Source of the DNA: Baffinella frigidus
Lineage: Eukaryota > Cryptophyceae > Cryptomonadales > Baffinellaceae
Assembly: GCA_026770585.1 (NCBI GenBank)
Contig: MU646356.1
Coordinates: 986,998-998,657, forward strand
Reading direction: 5' to 3'
Length of the DNA stretch: 11,660 bases
Shown: piece after piece, positions 6,495 through 11,660 of the stretch
How positions within the stretch are numbered: position 1 is the first letter of the stretch
Layout of the letters: each line of letters starts with the position of its first letter
Program-made: the position numbers and the translations under genes
The notes under the pieces: model-generated
The model's input: only the letters and a program-made list of their open reading frames with translations
The model's database searches: none
What the model was told of the DNA's origin: nothing

Positions 6495-6617
6495 CGGAAC
6501 AGCGCGCGCGTCGACTTCAGCAGGGACGGGCCGCCCGCTGGGGTTCATCAGCAGACCCTCGGTCACGCGCGCGGGCGTACGGAGCGCCGGCGGGATCTCG
6601 ACCAGGTCCCGCATTTC
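6495..6617 (-). CDS. Candidate internal exon, 41 codons, unknown protein
   Basis: Seen: minus-strand CCGCAG precedes GAAATGCGGGAC. 41 codons follow without a stop, ending CCG before a GTATCT donor; phase 0 at both ends. The peptide begins EMRDLVEIPPALRTP, continues with ARVTEGLLMNPSGRP, and ends VPAEVDARAVP. Its first 15 or so bases are copied repeatedly upstream to 7225. Its last 37 bases are copied at 6330-6367 next to a GTACCC donor. The composition is not low-complexity, which argues for real coding. No family recognised. Confidence 0.45.
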
Positions 6618-7225
6618 CTGCGGAGTGTTTCATTTGTCAGTGGGATGGTAAGGCGACGCAGGGCATGGTCCTACCGTTAGTGCGATGTGGAGACTGGGAG
6701 GGATAGCGACTGGTGGAATCTCGACAAAGTCCCGCATTTCCTGCGCCGCTTTCAAATGGTTCACACGGTTGAGAGTAATAAATGCGAAGAAGAATCTCGA
6801 CCAGGTCCCGCATTTCCTGCGGAGTGTTTTGATGGTGAGGTTTTTCCTGCGGCGCGGTCCAACCGTTAGCGCGATGGTGAGACTGGGTACGTCACCATGA
6901 GGGATAGCGACTGGTGGAATCTCGACCGGGTCCCGCGTTTTATGCGGAGTGTTTCAATGGTTCCATTGGTTGAGAGTAATAAATGAGGAGAGGGATCTCG
7001 ACCAGTTCCCGCATTTCCTGCGCCGCGTTCCAACCGTTAGTGTGATGTGGAGACTGGGAGGGATAGCGACTGGAGGAATCGCGACCGGGTGTGTCACCAG
7101 GGATAGCAACTGGTGGAATCTAGGCCAGGTCCTGCATTTCCTGGGGAGTGATTCAATGGTTCCAATGGTCGAGAGTAATAAAGAAGAAGAAGAATCTCAC
7201 CCAGGTCCCTCATATCCTGCGGCGC
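6595..7225 (-). repeat. Higher-order tandem repeat, about 200 bp, built from two half-units
   Basis: The motif ATCTCGACCAGGTCCCGCATTTC starts at 6595, 6718, 6794, 6919, 6995, 7118 and 7194 with changes. Spacing alternates 123, 76, 125, 76, 123, 76, so the true unit is 199-201 bases and occurs about three times. On the minus strand most copies read CAG|GAAATGCGGGACCTGGTCGAG, the acceptor and start of the exon at 6617. One class continues EIPPVAIP, the other EILLRIYYS. The copy at 7194 ends in a good donor, CTGG|GTGAGA. The array appears to have grown from the exon start plus the intron before it. Confidence 0.75.
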
Positions 7226-7306
7226 GTGCCAACCATCAACGCGATGATTAGCGTAAGCAGCGACCGGTGGGGAGTTCAACGGGGGGGTTTGCAAGATGTA
7301 GTCGCG

Positions 7307-7475
7307 AAACTTCGAACTTTGAGGTGGGTTTAGCTACGGAATTTCCTACCGTAGGAAGTAGACAATTCCGTAGGGCCATAGGACTAATTCACAAACTTCG
7401 AACTTTGAGGTGGGTTTAGCTACGGAATTTCCTACCGTAGGAAGTAGACAATTCCGTAGGGCCATAGGACTAATT
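7307..7475. repeat. 83 bp unit in perfect direct duplication, each with nested inverted repeats
   Basis: 7307-7389 and 7393-7475 are identical over 83 bases, 86 bases apart. Each contains CTACGGAATT and AATTCCGTAG as arms around a second hairpin (TTCCTA..TAGGAA). The CCGTAGGGCC core resembles the cores of the MITE families elsewhere in the window. The exact identity implies recent duplication. Confidence 0.85.
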
Positions 7476-7479
7476 TGGT

Positions 7480-7760
7480 TATTGTGTTGTGTGGCCGGCA
7501 TGTGCGCGTGCAGCAGGAGCGGCATGTGCCACATCACGACGCATGCCGGAAGCGCACGACACAGTTCACACTCAGTGGAAACCTGAATCTAGCACAGGCA
7601 TGTGGGATGCATCCAGTCTCATATGGAACCAAAGTTGGTTTAAATTACCTTTTGCTATCTTAGGGGCGGGTTTTATGGTGTGGTAAAGTTATGTCGAGGC
7701 TGAAATATCAAATTCCACCGTTAACATAGCAAAGAGCTGTGGTTTAAATTGAATATGAGT
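7480..7760. other. Intergenic or intronic stretch, nothing recognised
   Basis: Only short open frames are present, with no paired splice borders and no repeats that I can tie to the rest of the window. It is more AT-rich than neighbouring sequence after about 7620. Confidence 0.4.
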
Positions 7761-7769
7761 TCGCATGAA

Positions 7770-7819
7770 ATCGCGCCCAGCAACTTTGTGAACTCCATCC
7801 CTTTAACCCCCGTGTTGCC
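7770..7819 (-). pseudogene. Copy of the GMEFTK micro-exon (copy 1)
   Basis: Minus strand reads GNTGVKGMEFTKLLGAIS. AAG is followed by TTG, so the donor GT is absent. Homology with copy 3 extends about 30 bases downstream on the minus strand (TTGAATTGAAT region at 8070-8095), so intron sequence was duplicated with the exon. Confidence 0.35.
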
Positions 7820-7920
7820 AATTTGGCGAGACCGGAAGTCAATTCCCCGGGGGTTTGGGGACAATTCGTCATTTTTTGGAGTGAACACGATCAGTCAACC
7901 CGAGTCAGGCAGAGCTAGAC

Positions 7921-7951
7921 CTTTGTGAACTCCATGCCTTCAACCCCCGTG
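7921..7951 (-). CDS. Candidate 31 nt micro-exon
   Basis: Minus-strand GCGTCAG precedes one base and ten codons, TGVEGMEFTK, then GTCTAG. The phases fit the exon ending at 9114 (two bases left over) and the exon starting at 6617 (phase 0). Related copies at 7770-7819 and 8095-8150 share TGV.GMEFTK with several third-base changes (ACA/ACC, GGT/GGG, GGC/GGG, ATC/ATT). The donor is weak and the exon very short, so the choice among copies is uncertain. Confidence 0.25.
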
Positions 7952-8094
7952 CTGACGCCTTTCCCCCCCACCCCGGCCGCCGGATCGTGTTTCAATGAAA
8001 ATTACTACACGGTTTCTCTAATATTACTAGTAAAGATCGTTCTGTGTAGTAAATTTAACTGCCAAAAGGTTTTGAATTGAATCAGTTTTCCTAT

Positions 8095-8150
8095 GAGATC
8101 GCGCACAGCACCTTGGTGAACTCCATGCCGTCAACACCCGTGTTGACACC
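8095..8150 (-). pseudogene. Copy of the GMEFTK micro-exon (copy 3)
   Basis: Minus strand reads GVNTGVDGMEFTKVLCAIS then a stop. It is the best conserved of three copies (7770-7819, 7917-7959, 8095-8150), and AAG|GTGCTG could be a donor. It lacks the clear CAG acceptor of the middle copy. Any of the three might be the used exon. Confidence 0.3.
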
Positions 8151-8389
8151 TCCTCCCCCAACCCCCGCAGCTGGATCGTCCCGCGCTTTACCCCCCTCCC
8201 TGCACCGAAACGCGATGAGGGTTTAGGGTCCAAGACTTGGTCGGAGAGTTTAGGGTCCGCTCTTGAGCGAACTGGGAAAAAATCGAAAGTCCAGGTCCGG
8301 AATCTGGACCTGAGTTCAGGCACAAATTTTGAAAACCCCTTCGAGTTGTTCCCGTTTCGCTCGAGCGCGGTAAGACATGACCGACACTC

Positions 8390-8555
8390 GAGTTTAGGGT
8401 CTACGCCATGACACGGGGCACGGCTGCGCCGGTCCACTGAAATCATCTGAGCCGTGATGAGGTGGATCCGGACCAGTCGGTCGTCAATAAAGAACTCTCT
8501 CTCTGCGAAAGGGCGAACGGGTTTGGGGTCTACGCAATGACACGGGGCACGGTTC
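8390..8555. repeat. Direct repeat GGTCTACGC.ATGACACGGGGCACGG
   Basis: The motif at 8391-8423 recurs at 8520-8552, each led by a telomere-like TTTAGGG or TTTGGGG. Two further GTTTAGGGTCC seeds are near 8220 and 8250. The function is unknown. Confidence 0.55.
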
Positions 8556-8581
8556 AGCAGAACCGCACGCAGGGTCACTCC

Positions 8582-8670
8582 GGTTGGTTTGGTAGTGATT
8601 GGAGTCGTTGGGTTTGGTTCGGTAGGGATTGGAGTCGTTGGGGTTGGTTTGGTAGGGATTGGAGCCGTTG
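8582..8670. repeat. 30 bp tandem repeat x 3
   Basis: Units of GGTTTGGTAGGGATTGGAGT form with a 30-base period (GGAGTCGTTG at 8601, 8631 and 8661 as GGAGCCGTTG). On the minus strand this gives a Pro/Thr-rich ten-residue repeat inside a 226-codon open frame, which I regard as a product of the repeat. Confidence 0.75.
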
Positions 8671-8715
8671 GTTCTGGATACGATACGCTGGCACCCTGCG
8701 TGCGCACAACCGAAA

Positions 8716-8865
8716 TTATCTCAGAAAACGAGTTCTAAAACTCGTTTTCTTAAGTCAATTCCCCTACAAATTCGTCAACTTATTCTTTGCTCTCCGCATA
8801 AGTTGACAAAATTGTAAAGGAATTGACTTAAGAAAACGAGTTTTAGAACTCGTTCTCTGAGATAA
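8716..8865. mobile_element. 150 bp foldback MITE with GAAA target duplication
   Basis: Two 67 bp arms (8716-8782 and 8799-8865) are inverted copies with about five mismatches around a 16-base loop. The ends are TTATCTCAG and CTGAGATAA. Each arm contains its own near-palindrome (AAAACGAGTTCTAAAACTCG), so the element can form a cruciform within a cruciform. GAAA lies on both sides (8712-8715, 8866-8869) as a likely 4 bp target duplication. There is no coding capacity. Confidence 0.75.
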
Positions 8866-8992
8866 GAAAGCAGGGTCGCTGCGGAAGGTTGGCTCGCAGG
8901 GGATTTGAGCCGTTAGTTCTGAAATACACGTATCCTAGCATCCAACACTCATCGAAATCGGAGGGCATGCCTCACGCCGGGGTTACTTTAAG

Positions 8993-9050
8993 TCCTAAAC
9001 CCTTACCTCTAAACCCCAAGACCTAAACTCCAAGCCCCAACCCCTCAACA
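8993..9050 (-). repeat. Short inverted telomere-like tract
   Basis: Plus strand shows CTAAACCC, CTCTAAACCCC, CTAAACTCC and similar units, the C-rich complement of TTTAGGG. It is opposite in orientation to the arrays at 9794-10050 and 11342-11660. Repeats of CATCGAAATCGGAGGGCA flank it at 8950-8967 and 9089-9106. Confidence 0.5.
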
Positions 9051-9113
9051 CCCAGGACACCGGCATATCCTGGGCACCCAACACGCTCATCGAAATCGGA
9101 GGGCACGACTCAC

Positions 9114-9332
9114 CCCCGCTCCCGGTCCTTCTTATCCTTCTTATCCTTCTTATCCTTCTTATCATGGTTCTTATCGTGGCGGTGCCGCCTTCTTTCGTCG
9201 TCCTCGCGTGGGGACACTCCAGGAAGATGCGCCCCAGCAGAAGGATGAGCTCCAGCAGCAAGGGGTGAGCCGTCGCTTCGCCGCGGGGATTCGGCGCTCC
9301 CGTGCGGTACGATGCCCCCAGCTTCGCCCCAC
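9114..9332 (-). CDS. Candidate exon with Lys/Asp repeat tail, 219 nt
   Basis: Seen: minus-strand TGCAG precedes one base plus 72 open codons, then GG and a strong GTGAGT donor at 9113. The peptide starts WGEAGGIVPHGS and becomes highly charged: EDDERRRHRHD, then D-K-K repeated about four times, then DRER. The 9 bp repeat CCTTCTTAT (9127-9162) keeps the frame. Leading and trailing phases fit the exons at 10055 and 7951. Caution: another frame also looks protein-like around 9200-9290 (LLLELILLLGRIFLE), so the first half may be misframed. Acid-base repeat tails are common in nuclear and ciliary proteins, but that is only analogy. Confidence 0.3.
9127..9162. repeat. 9 bp tandem repeat x 4 (CCTTCTTAT)
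   Basis: Four perfect units, followed by two degenerate TTCTTAT remnants up to about 9176. The period is a multiple of three, so it gives a tripeptide repeat in any open frame; on the minus strand that is Asp-Lys-Lys. Confidence 0.9.
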
Positions 9333-9398
9333 CTGCACTCGTGTCCCGGTCAGCCGTGAGCACCGCGTGCGCGACCCAACGGGGGGAGATACTCAGCT

Positions 9399-9464
9399 CT
9401 CATCAATAAATTAAATTCGTCTCATCAATAAATTAAATTAGTCTCGTCAGTAAATTAAATTAGT
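9399..9464. repeat. AT-rich tandem repeat, 22 bp x 3
   Basis: Three adjacent 22-base units of the form CTCATCAATAAATTAAATTAGT, with changes only at a few sites. It is strikingly AT-rich compared with its surroundings. Confidence 0.8.
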
Positions 9465-9793
9465 ATGCCGATGATAAACGAGTCACTCAACTCACCCCAA
9501 TGATTATTAAATTATTATGGCAATGACAAAACCCGGGGATGCTGACGGGGTGATCTGCACCCTCAACGGGGCAAAACGCATGCCGGCCACCACAGAATCA
9601 AGAACGGCCTCTCCGCATACTCACCCACCAGGAGAAACGAGGCCCGCTTCGAATGGTGGGGGGAGTGCACGCACCCGCGCGCCGTCGCCTCGCTGCTCCC
9701 CCCCAGCGGGGAGCCCCCCCCCCTCCCCCCCTTCCTTGATCCGGAGCTTCCAGCGCGCGCGGGTGTTCGGGAACGGCGAGTGCTTGGGGACCT

Positions 9794-10050
9794 GGTTTGG
9801 GGTTTGGGGTTTGGTGTTTGGTGTTTGGTGTTTGGGGTTTGGGGTTTGGGGTTGGGGTTTGGGGGTGGGGGGTTTGGGGTTTGAGGTGTGGGGTGTGGGA
9901 TGTGGAGTGTGGGGTTTGGGGTTTGGGGTTTGGGGTTTAGGATTTAGGGTTTAGGGTTTGGGGTTCAGGGTTTAGGGTTCAGGGCTTGAGGTTCAGGGTT
10001 TAGGGTTTAGGGTTTAGGGTTCAGGGTTTAGGGTTTAGGGTGTAGGGTGT
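9794..10050 (+). repeat. Degenerate telomere-like heptamer array (TTTGGGG, TTTAGGG, TTCAGGG)
   Basis: Imperfect GGGTTTN repeats. The left half is mostly TTTGGGG and TTTGGTG, the right half TTTAGGG and TTCAGGG, ending in TGTAGGG next to the exon at 10055. TTTAGGG is the plant and algal-type telomere unit. Unit variation marks it as internal rather than a live chromosome end. The G-runs could fold as quadruplexes. It encodes nothing credible, despite an open frame rich in Gly, Val, Leu and Phe on the plus strand. Confidence 0.8.
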
Positions 10051-10054
10051 GTAC

Positions 10055-10116
10055 CCGGGCTGGGAAGCTTCTCCTCCCAGGGGGTCGATGTTCAGCCCGA
10101 GGAACTCGTCGAGTTT
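10055..10116 (-). CDS. Candidate internal exon, 62 nt, unknown protein
   Basis: Seen: on the minus strand GCCCGCGCAG precedes AAACTCGACGAG. The frame reads KLDEFLGLNIDPLGGEASQP and leaves GG before a GTACAC donor. The start is phase 0, fitting the phase 0 end of the 11044-11154 exon. The two leftover bases fit the single leading base of the exon starting at 9332. A second copy at 10259-10319 carries a stop, which makes this the intact one. The intron that follows begins directly with telomere-like repeats in C-rich orientation. No family recognised. Confidence 0.45.
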
Positions 10117-10258
10117 CTGCGCGGGCCACGCCAGGTCACAAATGCGAATTTCAAACACAACGTTTCGCGCTAAAAGTGTTCATGTACCTTATCCTGGTAC
10201 AGATTCTTATTATTCCGCAGAAAAAGGGCTCCAATTCCCAACACCTTTGCGTGTTTTC

Positions 10259-10319
10259 CGGGTGGCTGGGATGCTTCGCCCAGGGGGTCGATGTCCAGCC
10301 CGAGGAACTAGTCGAGTTT
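10259..10319 (-). pseudogene. Copy of the 10055-10116 exon with a stop codon
   Basis: Minus strand follows a C/T-rich tract and CAG, then reads K-L-D-stop-F-L-G-L-D-I-D-P-L-G-E-A-S-Q-P. The TAG at 10310-10308 replaces GAG in the intact copy. Other differences are Asn-to-Asp, an in-frame loss of one Gly codon, and two silent changes (GCT/GCA, CCC/CCA). The donor at the end is also lost. An in-frame deletion and silent changes suggest it was coding before the stop arose. Confidence 0.5.
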
Positions 10320-10440
10320 CTGAAAGAGGGGGGGGGGCTCAAAAGGCTACGCTTCACATCAAGCCCGGATATCCGGGCGTAACGTGACCAACAATTGCTG
10401 ACTTTTCGCGTGTTGCCTAAGAAACAATCCAAACATTAAC

Positions 10441-10620
10441 TTTAGAACGTTCCCCGTAGTGCTCTGAGTGGGAGGTGGTGCGTTTGGTAAGTAGCGGTAT
10501 GCGTCTACATCTGGGGTGGGTACGTCGGAGTTCCCCACTCAGTTGGAGTTCCCCAACCTACCCACAGTACATGCTAAGTGGTGCGTTTGGGGGTAGTGGG
10601 GTGGTGCGTTGATGAGAAGA
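10441..10620. repeat. Short repeats, no gene seen
   Basis: GGTGGTGCGTTTGG occurs near 10475 and again near 10578 with small changes, and GGAGTTCCCCA occurs twice (about 10529 and 10544). I see no open frame with splice borders here; the stretch lies in a proposed intron. Confidence 0.35.
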
Positions 10621-10721
10621 GGCACGGGGGACTTGTTAACAGGTCCAGAAAGCCGGGTACGCACTGAGCCCCATCGCTCTGCAGCCGTGCTCTCTCCCCT
10701 TCATACTTGGCTCGGAGTCAC

Positions 10722-10763
10722 CTTCTTGATAGCTTTGGAGGTCATGCGATCCTGGCGGAAGGG
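10722..10763 (-). pseudogene. Copy of the 3' half of the 11044-11154 exon
   Basis: Minus strand encodes PFRQDRMTSKAIKK followed by an AAG|GTGACT donor. Against the intact exon the changes are GAC/GAT, AAG/AAA, AAA/AAG (silent) and one Ala-to-Ser. The upstream half of the exon is missing and replaced by unrelated sequence carrying an in-frame TAG. The copy plus about 80 bases of downstream intron (GTGACTCCGAGCCAAG...) is repeated at 10849. Confidence 0.45.
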
Positions 10764-10848
10764 GTTGGTACTGACCCCCATCGCTCCACGGCCGTGCTAT
10801 GCAATAAAAACACGGCGCGCTCCCCCTTCACACTTGGCTCGGAGTCAC

Positions 10849-10875
10849 CTTTTTGTTAGCTTTGGCGGTCATGCG
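10849..10875 (-). pseudogene. Second, more decayed copy of the same exon end
   Basis: Minus strand encodes RMTAKANKK before AAG|GTGACTCCGAGCC. The FRQD part is destroyed by a frame change. The exon end lies 127 bases from the matching point of the copy at 10722, so exon end and intron start were duplicated together. The plus-strand intron part (CTTGGCTCGGAGTCACCTT) is shared by both copies. Confidence 0.4.
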
Positions 10876-10940
10876 ACCCTTTCGCAAAGAGAGATGAGAA
10901 AACCGCTACACGGCCAGTCCAACCGATGAGAAAACTGCTA

Positions 10941-11040
10941 TCCCCTAAGTGCCCATAGGCTGACTATTCACCCTAACTCGCCCTAGGCAGGTCCTCGGAC
11001 CCTACCGTAGGGTGTATGTGCCTACTGGGTACTTAAGGGA
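10941..11040. mobile_element. 100 bp palindromic MITE, family 2, at an exon border
   Basis: Inverted ends TCCCCTAAGTGCCCA and TGGGTACTTAAGGGA are flanked by TA at 10939-10940 and 11041-11042. The core contains CCCTACCGTAGGG. Another copy at 2735-2834 has exactly the same length. A TA duplication and no coding capacity fit a non-autonomous Tc1/mariner-type element. On the minus strand the right-hand TA supplies the T of the GT donor of the exon ending at 11044. Confidence 0.7.
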
Positions 11041-11043
11041 TAC

Positions 11044-11154
11044 CTTTTTGATAGCCTTGGCGGTCATGCGGTCCTGGCGGAAGGGGAGGCACGACTTGGT
11101 GCCGCTCGTCACGGCTGTCACTGGGACGGAGTCGTACTTGCTGTGCACGATCAC
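11044..11154 (-). CDS. Candidate internal exon, 37 codons, unknown protein
   Basis: Seen: reading the minus strand, TAG is followed by GTGATC, then 37 open codons, then AAG and a GTATCC donor. The peptide opens VIVHSKYDSVPVTAVT and closes FRQDRMTAKAIKK. The exon is phase 0 at both ends. The first 16 codons recur at 11235-11284 with seven base differences, all synonymous third-position changes, which is the pattern left by selection on protein. The last 14 codons recur at 10722-10763 with mostly synonymous changes. A 100 bp MITE begins at the TA just inside the donor. I do not recognise the family and assign no function. It is the most upstream exon I can support; the gene should continue beyond the right edge or past the TGTAGGG array. 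Confidence 0.55.
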
Positions 11155-11234
11155 CTACCAGATGGGAAATGATGTTTTTGTTACGGATTGAAACACAGAG
11201 GGAAACCGATGTTTAGTACGGATCGAAACCGACT

Positions 11235-11284
11235 CTCGTAACGGCTGTTACCGGAACCGAATCGTACTTGCTGTGTACGATCAC
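11235..11284 (-). pseudogene. Partial copy of the 11044-11154 exon (5' half)
   Basis: Minus-strand copy of the first 16 codons (VIVHSKYDSVPVTAVT), again preceded by TAG. Differences from the downstream copy are GTG/GTA, GAC/GAT, TCC/TCG, GTC/GTT, CCA/CCG, GTG/GTA and GTG/GTT, all silent. After ACGAG the homology ends and the frame reaches TAA within about eight codons. It could be a decayed duplicate or the alternative first half of a duplicated exon. A direct repeat around GATGTTT..TACGGAT.GAAAC (11171-11192 and 11209-11229) lies between the two copies. Confidence 0.5.
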
Positions 11285-11341
11285 CTACTCCCGGAACAGT
11301 CGCTTTACACACCCGGGAACCAGGTCTACTGATCCAGCCCT

Positions 11342-11660
11342 GAGGGTGTAGGGTGTAGGGTGTAGGGTGTGGGGTGTAGGGTGTAGGGTGTATGGTATAA
11401 AGTGTAGGGTGTAGGGTGTAGGGTGTAGTAGGGTGCAGGGTGCAGGGTGCAGGGTGCAGGGTGTAGGCTGTAGGGTGTAGGGTATAGGGTGCAGGGTGCA
11501 GGGCGCAGGGCGTAGGGTCTGTACCACCCATGATGTCGCGATTTAGGGTGTAGGGTGTAGGGTGTAGGGTGTAGGGTGTAGGGTGTAGGGTGTAGGGTGT
11601 GTAGGGTGTAGGGTGTAGGGTGTAGGGTGTAGGGTGTAGGGTGTAGGGTGTAGGGTGCAG
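11342..11660 (+). repeat. TGTAGGG heptamer array, to the window edge
   Basis: Mostly GGGTGTA units with GGGTGCA and GGGTATA variants. A break at 11517-11542 contains GTACCACCCATGATGTCGCG. It is nearly pure TGTAGGG after 11544 and continues past the edge. One base off the TTTAGGG telomere unit, G-rich on the plus strand as expected for a right-hand chromosome end. It could be a subtelomeric satellite or an internal array. The minus-strand frames rich in Thr-Leu-His-Pro are artefacts of the repeat. Confidence 0.85.

Noticed and set aside
6595-7225. CRISPR array
   Set aside because: The motif copies are diverged, spacers are themselves repeated and spacing alternates 123/76. This is a tandem satellite, and the window looks eukaryotic.
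8027-8707. 226-codon minus-strand open frame
   Set aside because: It spans a 30 bp tandem repeat, telomere-like seeds and two repeated motifs. Its Pro/Thr start and repeated RAPCH.VDPK are by-products of those repeats, and no domain is recognisable.
9208-9414. Plus-strand frame LQEDAPQQKDELQQQG
   Set aside because: It is antisense to the Lys/Asp exon candidate, has no supporting borders and becomes Arg/Pro-rich. It remains a weak alternative.
9517-9954. 145-codon plus-strand frame ending in Gly/Val/Trp repeats
   Set aside because: The second half is the telomere-like array and the first half has no recognisable motif.
11181-11531. Minus-strand protein rich in Thr-Leu-His-Pro
   Set aside because: It is a direct translation of the 7 bp TGTAGGG array, open in more than one frame.

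Overview
This looks like nuclear DNA of a eukaryote, most likely a GC-rich unicellular alga or related protist. The evidence is the absence of any long open reading frame, plausible GT-AG splice borders, many small palindromic transposons with TA target duplications, and TTTAGGG-type telomere-like heptamers. A cryptophyte, haptophyte or dinoflagellate-like source is a guess from the style of the repeats. I see no bacterial operon, rRNA, tRNA or CRISPR array.

The main reading is that the minus strand carries the 3' part of one split gene. Ten short candidate exons run right to left: 11154-11044, 10116-10055, 9332-9114, 7951-7921, 6617-6495, 5655-5530, 4584-4526, 3894-3843, 3022-2957 and 1957-1868. 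Each is preceded by AG and nine are followed by GT. The tenth ends in TAA. All nine junctions are phase-compatible, giving 939 nt (313 codons including the stop), open at the 5' end beyond the window. The C-terminal third is rich in Lys, Glu, Arg and Asp and ends in a Lys/Asp/Ser tail. I do not recognise the protein family.

The introns hold nearly everything else. Most exons from the middle to the 5' end have one or more broken copies of themselves in adjacent introns, and some copies differ mainly at third codon positions. Embedded MITE-like elements are: a 115-119 bp family (five full and two half copies, 532-2385), a 100 bp family (two full copies and one fragment), a 196 bp element with 51 bp perfect inverted ends, a 150 bp foldback with a GAAA duplication, a 217 bp foldback and an 83 bp duplicated hairpin unit.

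Layout: 1-490, a thrice-repeated plus-strand coding-like motif; 490-2390, the main MITE field and the terminal exon; 2390-3120, a K/E-rich exon with its copies and a 12 bp tandem array; 3180-3760, an inverted repeat around a truncated MITE; 3840-4600, two exons; 4600-5520, low-complexity sequence; 5530-6190, an exon and two copies, one split by a MITE; 6240-7260, an exon followed by a roughly 200 bp higher-order repeat; 7300-8180, hairpin repeats and the micro-exon family; 8200-9470, repeats, a foldback and a K/D-rich exon; 9790-10050, telomere-like repeats; 10050-11290, two exons with copies; 11340-11660, a TGTAGGG array.
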